DNA of 64,000 nt from JANQMX01 sp965247175 (GTDB lineage Bacteria > Pseudomonadota > Alphaproteobacteria > Kiloniellales > DSM-21159), in contig OZ252006.1 of NCBI GenBank assembly GCA_965247175.1, positions 248,001 to 312,000 of the forward strand, read 5' to 3'. Of the stretch, positions 8,680-17,013 are shown in pieces. The notes beneath the pieces were generated by a model, which worked only from the letters and a program-made list of their open reading frames with translations, did no database searches and was not told the origin of the DNA. Made by a program: the position numbers and the translations under genes. Positions within the stretch are counted from its first letter, which is position 1. Every line of letters starts with the position of its first letter.

Positions 8680-9294
8680 ATGTCTAAGCGTTTGAATTCG
8701 AAGTATAAGATCGACCGCCGGATGGGCGAGAACATCTGGGGTCGGCCGAAGAGCCCGGTCAACAAGCGTGAGTACGGCCCGGGCCAGCACGGCCAGCGGC
8801 GCAAGAAGCCCTCGGATTTCGGTACCCAGCTCGCCGCCAAGCAGAAGCTCAAAGGCTACTACGGCAACATCGGCGAGAAGCGCTTCCGCCGCTATTACGA
8901 GGAAGCCACCCGCCGCAAGGGCGACACCGGTGAGAATCTGATCGGTCTGCTGGAGTCCCGGCTCGACGCCGTGGTCTACCGCGCCAAGTTCGTGCCGACC
9001 GTCTTCGCCGCCCGCCAGTTCGTCAACCACGGCCACATCCGGGTCAACGGCAAGCGGGTCAACATCCCCTCCTATAACGTCAAGCCGGGCGACATCGTCG
9101 AAGTGCGCGAGAAGAGCCGTGAAGTGCAGATCGTGCTGGAAGGCGTGGCCTCGGCCGAGCGCGAAGTGCCGGACTACATCGATGCCGATCACAAGTCGAT
9201 GAAGGCGACCTATCTGCGCGAGCCCAAGCTGCTCGAGGTGCCCTATCCGGTGCAGATGGAGCCGAACCAGGTCATCGAGTTCTATTCGCGCTAA
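8680..9294 (+). CDS. rpsD: 30S ribosomal protein S4
   Basis: A 204-aa primary 16S rRNA-binding protein that starts small-subunit assembly at the 5' domain. The N-terminus (MSKRLNSKYKIDRR, then GENIWG) and the S4 RNA-binding domain (LESRLDAVVYRAKF, RQFVNHGHIRVNGKRV) are typical of the alphaproteobacterial form. The N-terminal zinc cysteines found in some bacteria are absent. The ATG at 8680 was chosen because it gives the standard N-terminus; a longer frame begins at 8590 within the leader. A good promoter lies upstream and a hairpin terminator downstream, so it is probably a monocistronic gene. Confidence 0.97.
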   Translation: MSKRLNSKYKIDRRMGENIWGRPKSPVNKREYGPGQHGQRRKKPSDFGTQLAAKQKLKGYYGNIGEKRFRRYYEEATRRKGDTGENLIGLLESRLDAVVYRAKFVPTVFAARQFVNHGHIRVNGKRVNIPSYNVKPGDIVEVREKSREVQIVLEGVASAEREVPDYIDADHKSMKATYLREPKLLEVPYPVQMEPNQVIEFYSR

Positions 9295-9318
9295 CGGCAG
9301 CGAAGAGAGCGCAGCAAA

Positions 9319-9341
9319 AAGGGGGCCTTTCGGGCCCCCTT
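9319..9341. terminator. bidirectional terminator between rpsD and purC
   Basis: Arms AAGGGGGCC (9319-9327) and GGCCCCCTT (9333-9341) form a perfect 9-bp stem with loop TTTCG. Read on the minus strand, the stem is followed by a run of T (the A5 tract at 9316-9320), so it is a strong terminator for purC. On the plus strand the tail GTTCGTTTC is weaker but adequate for rpsD. Confidence 0.85.
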
Positions 9342-9364
9342 GTTCGTTTCGGGCGATGCTCCCG

Positions 9365-10126
9365 CTACTGCAGGACCTTGGGCCCCTTGATGTCGATCGG
9401 GCCGGCCTCGGGCAGCACGCCGAGGCGCCGGGCGACCTCCTGATAGGCCTCCTCGACCCCGCCGAGGTCGCGGCGGAAGCGGTCCTTGTCCAGCTTCTCG
9501 TTGGTCTCCACGTCCCAGAGCCGGCAGGAATCGGGGCTGATCTCGTCTGCCAGGACGAGCTGCATCTCCTCGTTCTCCCACAGCCGGCCGAACTCCAGCT
9601 TGAAGTCGACGAGGCGCAGGCCGACCCCTAGGAAGAGGCCGCAGAGGAAATCGTTGATGCGCAGGCCGAGCTGGAAGATCTCATCCAGCTCCCGCGGGTT
9701 TGACCAGCCGAAGGCGGTGATGTGCTCCTCGCTGACCAGCGGGTCGCCGAGCTCATCGTTCTTGAAGTAATACTCGACGATGGAGCGCGGCAGGGTCGCC
9801 CCTTCTTCCATGCCGAAGCGCTTGCAGAAGCTGCCGGCGGCAACGTTGCGGACCACCAGCTCCAGCGGGATGATCTCGACCTCCCGCACCAGCTGCTCGC
9901 GCATGTTGAGGCGGCGCACGAAGTGGGTCGGAATGCCGATTTCGGCGAGGCGCATCATCAGGTACTCTGAGATGCGGTTGTTCAGCACGCCCTTGCCGGT
10001 GATGACGCCCTGTTTTTGGTTGTTGAAGGCGGTGGCGTCGTCCTTGAAGTACTGCACGATGGTGCCTGGCTCAGGCCCTTCGAACAGCACCTTGGCCTTG
10101 CCCTCATAGATTCGCTTGCGGCGCAT
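9365..10126 (-). CDS. purC: phosphoribosylaminoimidazole-succinocarboxamide synthase (SAICAR synthetase)
   Basis: A 253-aa ATP-dependent ligase that joins aspartate to CAIR in purine synthesis. The N-terminus RRKRIYEGKAKVLFEG is the PurC nucleotide-binding start; EIIPLELVVRNVAAGSF and the acid motif LVLADEISPDSCRLWD are diagnostic. The start is the ATG at 10126; an earlier in-frame ATG gives a non-homologous extension. It is convergent with rpsD and shares its terminator. In many alphaproteobacteria purC lies near the zeta-subunit (DUF1476) gene, as here with one gene between. Confidence 0.96.
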   Translation of the reverse strand: MRRKRIYEGKAKVLFEGPEPGTIVQYFKDDATAFNNQKQGVITGKGVLNNRISEYLMMRLAEIGIPTHFVRRLNMREQLVREVEIIPLELVVRNVAAGSFCKRFGMEEGATLPRSIVEYYFKNDELGDPLVSEEHITAFGWSNPRELDEIFQLGLRINDFLCGLFLGVGLRLVDFKLEFGRLWENEEMQLVLADEISPDSCRLWDVETNEKLDKDRFRRDLGGVEEAYQEVARRLGVLPEAGPIDIKGPKVLQ

Positions 10127-10216
10127 GGTCGGGGTCCTGTGTTTGGAGCCGCGCTCTATATCAGCGTGCCTCCGGGAACACAATCTACCCGCCTTTCGTG
10201 TTGGTCGTAAGCCGGC

Positions 10217-10978
10217 TCAGCTCAAAGAAATGTCCTCAAAAGCAGTGCGGTCGGGCGGGCCGGGGGCGAAGCGCCAGATCGGCTGGGCGGCCCGCAGTTC
10301 GGGCTTGCGGCTGTCGGGCAGCGCGATCAGCGAGCTTGAGACGGTACAGAAGCCGCTCTCGGTTTCCACCGTCATGGAAGAGGTGGGTTCGTCCGGGTCG
10401 GCACGCAGGCGGTTGGCCAAGAGCGTCTCCCAGGCAGCCCATTCCCGCGTGGAAGGCTCTGGCGGTGGAGTGCGGGCGAAAAGCGGCAGATTGAGACGGG
10501 TGCGTGCGCTGTTCGTCGTATCGTTGAGATCGTGGGCCGTGAGCATCGAGAGGCCTTCGGGAAGCGCGCGCCGCTCCAGCCGGCCGTTGGCGAGGCGCAG
10601 CCAATAGGCCTCTTCCAGATCGGCCACCACCAGGTTGAAGGGGCGGTAGGCGTCAGGGTTGAGCTGCTCGAGGGCCTGGGCGGCCGTGTCGGCCGTTGCG
10701 TGGTCCAAGGCTTCCAAGACCAGCTCGCCGCGGCTGCGCTTGCCGCTGACCGGCCCTAGGGTGCCCACACGGTTGAGAACGGCCGCCGCAAGGCCGTCAT
10801 GGTTGACGCCCAGCCAGGAACCGCCGGCAAGTTGGTCGCGCCCGGCCACCACGCCTGACCGGTCGGGCCAATGCTGCGCCGGCGCGTCCCAAGGACGGTC
10901 CTTCATTTCGTCGCGGTTTGCCGCCAGAATAAGGGGCCAGTCTGCGCCGCTCTGTCGAAGGATCACCAGGGTGCACAT
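10217..10978 (-). CDS. NRDE family protein (TANGO2-like)
   Basis: A 253-aa protein of the NRDE/TANGO2 family. The N-terminus begins Met-Cys-Thr-Leu and contains AANRDEMKDRP at about residues 19-29, the motif that names the family. An exposed Cys2 is typical and suggests an Ntn-hydrolase-like fold, but the biochemical function in bacteria is unclear; the eukaryotic relative is linked to haem and acyl-CoA trafficking. It is transcribed toward purC (90-bp gap). The length agrees with the family. Confidence 0.85.
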   Translation of the reverse strand: MCTLVILRQSGADWPLILAANRDEMKDRPWDAPAQHWPDRSGVVAGRDQLAGGSWLGVNHDGLAAAVLNRVGTLGPVSGKRSRGELVLEALDHATADTAAQALEQLNPDAYRPFNLVVADLEEAYWLRLANGRLERRALPEGLSMLTAHDLNDTTNSARTRLNLPLFARTPPPEPSTREWAAWETLLANRLRADPDEPTSSMTVETESGFCTVSSSLIALPDSRKPELRAAQPIWRFAPGPPDRTAFEDISLS

Positions 10979-11136
10979 GGGCTGATCAGGCTCCGGCGGC
11001 GGTACAGGTTGCGGCGAAAAGCGGTCTCGCCAGTAGTTTCACTGGGGACATTGAATCGCTATATGACAAGAGAGAGGGTTCGTCCACAGGGCACAAAGCA
11101 AAGCCCGGTTGGACTGGGAGAGGAGAGCGAGAAGCC

Positions 11137-11457
11137 GTGACGACATTCAACGACCGGGAAAAGGCCTTCGAGGACAAGTACAAGCACGACCAGGAACTGC
11201 AGTTTCGCGTCGAGGTTCGGCGCAACAAGCTGCTGGGGCTGAAGATCGCCGAATTGCTCGGTCTCGAGGGTGATGCAGCAGACGCCTACGCCAAGGAGGT
11301 CGTCGCTTCAGACTTCGAGGAAGCGGGAGACGAGGACGTGTTCCGGAAGGTCTTTGCCGATCTGCAAGCCAAGAACGTCGATTTCTCCGAGCATCGCTTG
11401 CGCAAGCTGATGGAAGACCTGCGCGAGGAAGCGAAGAACCAGGTGATGAGCGAGTAG
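11137..11457 (+). CDS. F1-ATPase zeta inhibitor subunit (DUF1476)
   Basis: A 106-aa, highly charged helical protein matching the DUF1476 family from its start (TTFNDREKAFEDKYKHDQEL) to the C-terminal region. In Paracoccus denitrificans this family is the zeta subunit that inserts into F1 and blocks ATP hydrolysis while permitting synthesis; the N-terminal helix is the inhibitory part. The start codon is GTG at 11137, preceded by GAGAGGAGAG. The gene is monocistronic, with a very strong terminator 24 bp after the stop. DUF1476 is essentially alphaproteobacterial, which supports the taxonomic placement. Confidence 0.9.
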   Translation: MTTFNDREKAFEDKYKHDQELQFRVEVRRNKLLGLKIAELLGLEGDAADAYAKEVVASDFEEAGDEDVFRKVFADLQAKNVDFSEHRLRKLMEDLREEAKNQVMSE

Positions 11458-11481
11458 CGCCGAGCACAGATTTCGAACGAA

Positions 11482-11521
11482 GAAGGCCCGCGACGCTTAC
11501 CGTCGCGGGCCTTCGTTTTTT
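11482..11521 (+). terminator. intrinsic terminator after the zeta-subunit gene
   Basis: GAAGGCCCGCGACG (11482-11495) and CGTCGCGGGCCTTC (11501-11514) form a perfect 14-bp stem with the loop CTTAC, followed by GTTTTTT. It also lies at the 3' side of the convergent DUF1127 gene, although the minus-strand tail is not T-rich. Confidence 0.93.
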
Positions 11522-11543
11522 CAGGTTGGTTTGGGCAGGGCGG

Positions 11544-11783
11544 TCAGCGGCGCCAGAAGGGCTTTTGAGCTTCCTGCCAGACTTCTTCCTTGCTCAGGCC
11601 CATGTCGCGCAGCTGATGGTCATCGAGTTCGCTCAGATGATGGCGCTGCGTCTGACGGTCGTTCCAAAGCGACAGCGTGGCATAAGCCGCTGCAATCGCC
11701 CGCTGCAACAGGTCACGCAGGCTGTGTGCCGGATGGGCGAGGGCGTTGCTCGATGCCTGGGGCAGGATGCTGTGCGTCGACAT
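11544..11783 (-). CDS. DUF1127 domain small protein
   Basis: A 79-aa protein whose C-terminal half carries the DUF1127 signature (HHLSELDDHQLRDMGLSKEEV). DUF1127 proteins are short, arginine-rich and often stress-induced; in Agrobacterium and Rhodobacter members influence RNA turnover and phosphate or stress adaptation. The ATG at 11783 has GAGGAG 8 bases upstream; a longer frame to 11882 lacks such a site. It is divergent from the GcvA-like LysR gene across a 154-bp AT-rich spacer, so that regulator may control it, which is only a positional inference. Confidence 0.85.
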   Translation of the reverse strand: MSTHSILPQASSNALAHPAHSLRDLLQRAIAAAYATLSLWNDRQTQRHHLSELDDHQLRDMGLSKEEVWQEAQKPFWRR

Positions 11784-11937
11784 ATCAAATCTCCTCATTC
11801 GAATAGCTGCTATGCGGAAACGTCTTGAGGTGAGTTTCGATCTCTTGCAATTGAATTTGGCCGAATCTGTCGATTTGCACAAACGATGTTAATTGATGTA
11901 CGGATTAGAAGAGCTAATTTAAAAGAAAGCGAGCGAC

Positions 11938-12873
11938 ATGGCCCGCCGTCTGCCCCCGTTGAATGCCTTGCGCGCCTTCGAAGCCGCCGCGCGCCATCTC
12001 TCCTTCACTGAGGCGGCACAAGAGCTGAACGTCACTCAGGCCGCCATCAGCCACCAGATCAAGTCCTTGGAGGAGCATCTCGGCACGGCGCTATTTCTGC
12101 GCATGAACCGGGCCTTGGCACTGACGGATGCGGGCGAGCGCTACTATCCGCCCTTGCGCCAGGCGCTCGACCTCATGGATGTTGCCACACGCGACCTGGT
12201 CGAGCGGGATGCCATGGGCCCGCTCAAGGTGACGGTTCTCCCATCCTTCGCCGCGCGCTGGCTTTTGCCGCGTCTCGCCGACTTTCGTCAGGAGCATCCT
12301 GAGATCGACGTGCTGATCTCGGCCGACGATGAACTGGTCGACTTCAGCCGGGCCGAGGCGGACATCGGCATCCGCTACGGTCGCGGCGACTATCCGGGTC
12401 TGGAGACGGACTTCCTGATGGGCGACCGGGTCTTTCCGGTCTGCAGCCCCAAGCTGATCGATGGCGACCCGCCGCTGCGCAAGCCCGAGGACCTGGTTCA
12501 CCACACCTTGCTGCATGACGACGTTCTGGGCGGGGAGGACAGCCCGGACTGGGCTCTGTGGCTCAAGCGGGCCGGCCTCGAGAATCTGGATATCGATCCC
12601 CGTCGCGGACCGGGTTTCAACGATTCGGCCATGCAGGTGCAGGCGGCCGTCGACGGCCAGGGTGTGGCCTTGGCCCGCAGTGCCCTGACCCTGGACGACC
12701 TCAAGGCCGGGCGCCTGGTCTGTCCGTTCGGGCCGGAGATCAAGTCGCGCCTGGCCTACTATCTGGTCTCACCGCCCTCGGTGCGCGGCTGGCGCAAAGT
12801 GAAGATCTTCCGGGACTGGCTAATGGCCCGGGCCGAGGCCGATCGAGCGGAGGGTGAGGCCCTGAGGAGCTGA
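11938..12873 (+). CDS. LysR family regulator, GcvA-like
   Basis: A 311-aa LysR-type regulator. The helix-turn-helix occupies residues 1-60; PLNALRAFEAAARHLSFTEAA followed by VTQAAISHQIKSLEEHLG is the GcvA/AmpR subgroup pattern. The rest is a periplasmic-binding-protein-like effector domain. GcvA controls glycine cleavage in E. coli, but this subgroup is broad and no gcv genes are near; targets here could be the divergent DUF1127 gene or distant loci. GAAAG lies 9 bases before the ATG. Confidence 0.88.
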   Translation: MARRLPPLNALRAFEAAARHLSFTEAAQELNVTQAAISHQIKSLEEHLGTALFLRMNRALALTDAGERYYPPLRQALDLMDVATRDLVERDAMGPLKVTVLPSFAARWLLPRLADFRQEHPEIDVLISADDELVDFSRAEADIGIRYGRGDYPGLETDFLMGDRVFPVCSPKLIDGDPPLRKPEDLVHHTLLHDDVLGGEDSPDWALWLKRAGLENLDIDPRRGPGFNDSAMQVQAAVDGQGVALARSALTLDDLKAGRLVCPFGPEIKSRLAYYLVSPPSVRGWRKVKIFRDWLMARAEADRAEGEALRS

Positions 12874-12978
12874 GCGTTTGGGTCAACCGAGGCATGCCGG
12901 CCGAGGCGGCCCCTGGTCCCATCCGCGCCTTTCGGCTATCTCCTTAGACTTTCCAATATGCCGTTCTCGGGAGAGCCT

Positions 12979-14145
12979 ATGTCACAGCCATCGGCCGGCG
13001 CGCTGGAGATGATCCGGCAGCTCATCGCCTTCGATACGACGAGCCGCAACTCGAACCTGGAGCTGATCCACTTCGTGCGGGACTACCTGGCCGGGCTCGG
13101 GGTCGAGAGCGAACTCATCCAAGGCGACGATAAGGAGAAGGCCAATCTCTTCGCCACCCTCGGTCCGACGGACCGGCGGGGTATCGCGCTGTCAGGCCAC
13201 ACCGATGTGGTGCCGATCGATGGGCAGGAGTGGGATACCGACCCCTGGACGGTGACCGAGCGGGACGGGAAGCTCTACGGCCGCGGCACCTGCGACATGA
13301 AGTCCTTCGTCGCCGTCGCCCTGGCCCATGCGCCGCGCTTTCTCGAGGCCGGGCTCCAGACGCCCATCCACCTTTGCTTCTCCTACGATGAGGAGGTGGG
13401 CTGCCTTGGTGTCCGCCCCATGCTCAAGCGGCTCGCGGCCCGCGAAATTCGCCCCGTCATGACCATCGTCGGCGAGCCGACCGACATGAAGGTGATCAAC
13501 GCCCACAAGGGCAAGCTCTCCTACCGTTGCCATGTGCGCGGCCTGGAGTGCCACTCCTCGCTCGCGCCGACCGGCGTCAACGCCATCGAATATGCCGCCC
13601 GCCTGATCGGCAAGCTGATGGAGATGGCCGAGCGCAAGGCCAAGGAAGGTCCGTACGACCAGGAGTACGACATCCCGCACACCACGGTGCATACCGGGGT
13701 GATCGCCGGCGGCACGGCGCTTAACATCGTGCCCAAGGACTGCTTCTTCGACTTCGAGTTCCGGAACCTGCCGGAGGAAAGCGAGACCGCGCTCTTGGAG
13801 GAGGTGCAGGACTATGCCTTCACGGTGCTTCAGCCGGCTATGCAGCGCATCGACCCCGACAGCGGCTTTCGCTTTGAGTTTCTCAGCTCCTTCCCCGGTC
13901 TCGATACGCCGGGCGACCACGAAGTCGTGCAACTCGCCAAGGCGCTGACCGGCGCCAACGCGACCAGCAAGGTTGCCTTCGGCACCGAGGCTGGCCTCTT
14001 CTCGCAGCACGACATGCCCACGGTGGTCTGCGGGCCGGGCTCCATCGAGCAGGCCCACAAGCCCAACGAGTTCGTGGCGCTGGAGCAGATCGCGCTTTGC
14101 GAGGCTTTCATGGAGCGGCTGGCCGAACGGGTCTCGGCTGGCTGA
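12979..14145 (+). CDS. argE: acetylornithine deacetylase
   Basis: A 388-aa M20-family metallo-hydrolase that removes the acetyl group from N-acetylornithine in arginine synthesis. Dizinc ligands and catalytic residues are visible: LSGHTDVVPIDGQEWDTDPW, GRGTCDMKSF, SYDEEVGCLG and VGEPT; the dimerisation lid sits between. I start at the ATG at 12979 (MSQPSAG) because GGGAGAG lies 6 bases upstream; the ATG 21 bases earlier has no binding site. ArgE is favoured over DapE by the segment TGVNAIEYAARLI and the ending, but M20 enzymes are hard to separate by eye. Confidence 0.85.
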   Translation: MSQPSAGALEMIRQLIAFDTTSRNSNLELIHFVRDYLAGLGVESELIQGDDKEKANLFATLGPTDRRGIALSGHTDVVPIDGQEWDTDPWTVTERDGKLYGRGTCDMKSFVAVALAHAPRFLEAGLQTPIHLCFSYDEEVGCLGVRPMLKRLAAREIRPVMTIVGEPTDMKVINAHKGKLSYRCHVRGLECHSSLAPTGVNAIEYAARLIGKLMEMAERKAKEGPYDQEYDIPHTTVHTGVIAGGTALNIVPKDCFFDFEFRNLPEESETALLEEVQDYAFTVLQPAMQRIDPDSGFRFEFLSSFPGLDTPGDHEVVQLAKALTGANATSKVAFGTEAGLFSQHDMPTVVCGPGSIEQAHKPNEFVALEQIALCEAFMERLAERVSAG

Positions 14146-14149
14146 GACT

Positions 14150-15256
14150 TTGGCTGAGGCAAGCGACAGACCGGAAACGAAAGCAGAAACCCAGGCGCCG
14201 AGCTTGCTGCGCCAGGGCTATTCGGTGGCGTTGGCGCTGGGGATAGGGACCGCCGGCGGCTATGCTGCCTATCTCCTACAGCTACCCTTGCCCTGGATGA
14301 TCGGTGCCATGTCGGCCACCACTCTGGCCGCTCTGCTTGGTGCACCCATCGCTATGGCCAAAAGTCTGCGCGTGGTGATGATCACCGTGCTGGGGGTGCT
14401 GCTCGGCAGTGGCTTCACGCCGGAGATCGTCGCCCACCTGACCAGCTGGATCCCCACCCTGGCTTTGCTCTTCCTCTATGTGACGCTGGCCGGCGGGCTC
14501 GGTGCCCTCTACTTCCAGCGCGTCTGTCGCTACGACGGCACCACCGCCTACTTCTCGGCCATGCCGGGTGGCCTCTCGGAGATGATCCTGATCGGCGCCG
14601 AGATGGGCGGCGATGCCCGACGTATTGCGCTGGTGCATGCCTCGCGCCTGCTGCTCGTCGTCATGCTGATTCCCTTTCTCTACAACTATGTGCACGGCCT
14701 GGCGCCGAGCGACCGGCCGCCGAGCGGCCCCTCGATCACCGAGCTGCCTCTCGACGACCTGCTGCTGCTGACCATGTCGGCGGTGGTCGGCTACGCCTTG
14801 GCGCGCAGCCTGCGAGTTCCGGCTGCTGCCGTGGTGGGCCCCATGCTGGTCAGCGCTCTCGTCCACCTGCTCGGCTGGACGGCTGCCAAACCGCCGGTGG
14901 AGATCGTCGGCGCGGCGCAGGTGGCTGTGGGGGCGGCCATCGGGGCGCGCTTCTCCAACACGGAGATGCGTCTCTTCTGGACCACCTTGCTGCATGCGGC
15001 CGGCGGCACGGCCATCCTTATGGTCCTGGCCGCCGCTTTCGCCGGCGGCATCAGCCTCATCCTGCCGCTCTCCATCGATGCGGTGCTGCTCGCGTTCTCG
15101 CCGGGGGGGCTCGCGGAGATGAGCCTGATCGCCATCGCCATCGGCGCCAACACGGCCTTCGTGGCGACCCATCACATCGTGCGGATCATCTTGATCGTGG
15201 TGCTGGCGCCACCGGCCTTCAAGCTGCTGCGCCGCTGGGAAAGGCCAGCAGGTTAG
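14150..15256 (+). CDS. AbrB-family membrane protein (TIGR03082-like)
   Basis: About 368 residues and ten hydrophobic segments arranged as two similar halves, each with a glycine/proline motif (LPLPWMIGAM early, VPAAAVVGPMLVSAL late), the pattern of the AbrB duplicated membrane domain once linked to ammonia monooxygenase regulation. The function is unproven; transport is likely. The start is uncertain: no ATG lies between the argE stop and the first membrane segment. I use TTG at 14150, just after that stop, while the longest frame begins with ATG at 13973 inside argE. It is probably co-transcribed with argE and overlaps the convergent SDR gene by 4 bases. Confidence 0.75.
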   Translation: MAEASDRPETKAETQAPSLLRQGYSVALALGIGTAGGYAAYLLQLPLPWMIGAMSATTLAALLGAPIAMAKSLRVVMITVLGVLLGSGFTPEIVAHLTSWIPTLALLFLYVTLAGGLGALYFQRVCRYDGTTAYFSAMPGGLSEMILIGAEMGGDARRIALVHASRLLLVVMLIPFLYNYVHGLAPSDRPPSGPSITELPLDDLLLLTMSAVVGYALARSLRVPAAAVVGPMLVSALVHLLGWTAAKPPVEIVGAAQVAVGAAIGARFSNTEMRLFWTTLLHAAGGTAILMVLAAAFAGGISLILPLSIDAVLLAFSPGGLAEMSLIAIAIGANTAFVATHHIVRIILIVVLAPPAFKLLRRWERPAG

Positions 15257-16068
15257 GCGAACTTCGCGGTGATGCCGCCGTCGACCAGGAGCTCGGTCGC
15301 CGTCACATACTTGGCTTCGTCGCTAGCGAGGAACAGACCGGCATAAGCCACATCCCAGGCGTCCCCCATCTTGCCGGTCGGACACTGGGCGTCGCGCAGC
15401 TCGACCATCTTGTCGAAGTCTCCGTCGGCGTAGGCATCCTTCAGGGGCTCGCGGATCATCGGCGTATGCATCAGGCCGGGCAGGATGGAGTTCGCCCGGA
15501 TACCCTTCTTGGCGTACTGCAGGGCGACGCCGCGGGTGAAGTGGATGACCGCTGCCTTGCTGGCGTTGTAGGAGATGTAGGGCACGCCGGTGTAGCGGAT
15601 GCCGGCGATGGAGGCGATGTTGACGATGGCGCCGCCCTGACCATTCGCTTCGAACTGCGCCTCCATGATCGGCAGCACGTGCTTGCAGGTCAGGAACATG
15701 GACTTGATGTTGATGTCCATCACCCGGTCCCAGGAGTCTTCGCTGGCTTCTACCGGGCCGCCGACTTCGACGATGCCGACGTTGTTGTGCAGGATGTCGA
15801 TGCGTCCCAGAGCCTGATGGGCCGCGGCGACCATGGCTTCCACCGGCTCCGCCTTGCTGACGTCGGCCGCATAGGCTTCGGCCGTGCCGCCTTCGCCGCG
15901 GATGATGCCGGCGGTCTCTTCGGCTGCCGCCTGATTGATGTCGACGCAGAAGACCTGGGCCCCTTCGCGGGCGAAGAGGACGGAGGTCGCCTTGCCGTTG
16001 CCCCAGCCGGCGCCGACCGAGCCCGCCCCGATCACCAGGGCTGTCTTGCCCTCCAGCCGTCCTGCCAT
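15253..16068 (-). CDS. short-chain dehydrogenase/reductase
   Basis: A 271-aa classical SDR. The cofactor loop is IGAGSVGAGWGNG near residues 12-24 (an expanded TGxxxGxG), NNVG follows strand 4, and the catalytic residues are in YISYNASKAAV. The substrate is unknown; close relatives are annotated as glucose or 3-oxoacyl dehydrogenases without evidence. The start is the ATG at 16068, with GGAGG 8 bases before it; an ATG 15 bases upstream is possible. It is convergent with the AbrB-family gene and stands alone. Confidence 0.85.
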   Translation of the reverse strand: MAGRLEGKTALVIGAGSVGAGWGNGKATSVLFAREGAQVFCVDINQAAAEETAGIIRGEGGTAEAYAADVSKAEPVEAMVAAAHQALGRIDILHNNVGIVEVGGPVEASEDSWDRVMDINIKSMFLTCKHVLPIMEAQFEANGQGGAIVNIASIAGIRYTGVPYISYNASKAAVIHFTRGVALQYAKKGIRANSILPGLMHTPMIREPLKDAYADGDFDKMVELRDAQCPTGKMGDAWDVAYAGLFLASDEAKYVTATELLVDGGITAKFA

Positions 16069-16196
16069 CTTTCCGTCCTCCATCTGCGTCCTGTCGAATG
16101 CCCTTAGTTTTGCTGCGGCTCAGCCTCGCCAAGCCACCGCAAATTTGCAACAGCGCAGCACTATGCTGAGAGCAGAACTGAGCAAGGGGGTAAGCA

Positions 16197-16487
16197 ATGA
16201 AGTTCGTCGGACGGATCATGGATGCCGCGACAGGCGGCGAAGGGCGCTACGAGTTCGAAGGGCCGGATAAGCTGCTGAAGAAGACGCCGGTGCGGGTGAT
16301 CAAGACCTTCATGGAAGAGGTTGCCATGACCAAGTCCCAGCACGAGATCGAGGACTTCGAGGTCAACGCGGCCTTCAAGAACGCCGAGCATGGTGTTGTC
16401 ACCTGCATGGGCTCGTTGATCTTGGAGAACGGCGGGCGGCTTCCGTTCCTCTTGATGGTCTCGCCTGCCGTGGAAGAAGGCGCTTAG
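16197..16487 (+). CDS. conserved-looking hypothetical protein, 96 aa
   Basis: I do not recognise a family. The 96-residue product begins MKFVGRIMDAATGGEGRYEF, is soluble, has no signal peptide or membrane segment, and mixes acidic and basic residues with a hydrophobic final third (LPFLLMVSPAVEEG). It has AAGGGG shortly before the ATG and codon use like its neighbours, which supports a real gene. It stands alone between the divergent SDR gene and tRNA-Leu. Confidence 0.6.
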   Translation: MKFVGRIMDAATGGEGRYEFEGPDKLLKKTPVRVIKTFMEEVAMTKSQHEIEDFEVNAAFKNAEHGVVTCMGSLILENGGRLPFLLMVSPAVEEGA

Positions 16488-16608
16488 GCAACCGCATCGC
16501 TGGTTGCTCTCCGCTTCCGCCGAAGAGGCTCTCGGGTCTCGCCTTCGCCGTTCGCTGGACATGGCTGCTTGTCAGCATCCGGGCCGTTGGGCAGGAATAG
16601 ACCTTTGC

Positions 16609-16695
16609 GCCCCCTTGGCGGAATTGGCAGACGCATGGGACTTAAAATCCCTGGCCCGAAAGGGCGTTCCGGTTCGAGTCCGGAAGGGGGCACCA
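16609..16695 (+). tRNA. tRNA-Leu (anticodon UAA)
   Basis: An 87-nt class II tRNA with encoded CCA. Acceptor arms GCCCCCT (16609-16615) and AGGGGGC (16685-16691), a D-arm with GAATTGGCAGA, a long variable arm and the T-loop GGTTCGAGTCC fold correctly. The anticodon TAA is at 16643-16645, reading UUA and UUG. The first anticodon-stem pair appears to be a U-U mismatch (T before GGGA against T after TCCC); the other pairs hold. Confidence 0.96.
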
Positions 16696-17013
16696 TTTCC
16701 AGCGTCCCGCAAAGCGGGCGCAGGGCGCCGGTGGCGCGCTGCGAGCTGGAAATCCGGAGCCGGGTAAGCGGCGAGGGCCCACATCCGCAGTACCCTTGAA
16801 GCGAGGCTAGCGAGAAGGCTGTCGCGCTGGAACTTCGAAGAAGCGGAGGCAGACATGTCGCTGCTTCGGCTCGGCAGGCCAAAGAAAGCGATGCGTGTGC
16901 GGTGCGTGGTGGTGCCCAAATAGTCCCGCAAAAACGCCATATCTCTGGATTTCCGGGGTGCAGCGTCGTTAAAGGTATGATGCAACCTGTGTTTGTAAGG
17001 ATCTGATCAGCCG
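16696..17013 (+). other. gap after tRNA-Leu with nested hairpins
   Basis: No gene is supported here. Directly after the tRNA CCA, TTTCCAGC (16696-16703) pairs with GCTGGAAA (16745-16752) and encloses two smaller stems, CCCGC/GCGGG and GCGCC/GGCGC. This may be a processing or termination structure for the tRNA transcript; there is no T-tract. The remainder up to recQ shows no clear signal. Confidence 0.5.

Noticed and set aside
13973..14149. Upstream ATG start of the AbrB-family gene inside argE
   Set aside because: It would overlap argE by about 170 bases, and the added residues are Ser/Arg-rich without membrane character.
16484..16985. Minus-strand open frames with phrases such as SGLEPERPFGPGILSPM and FRTRTGTPFRARDF
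   Set aside because: These are antisense translations of the tRNA-Leu gene, a common source of false proteins.
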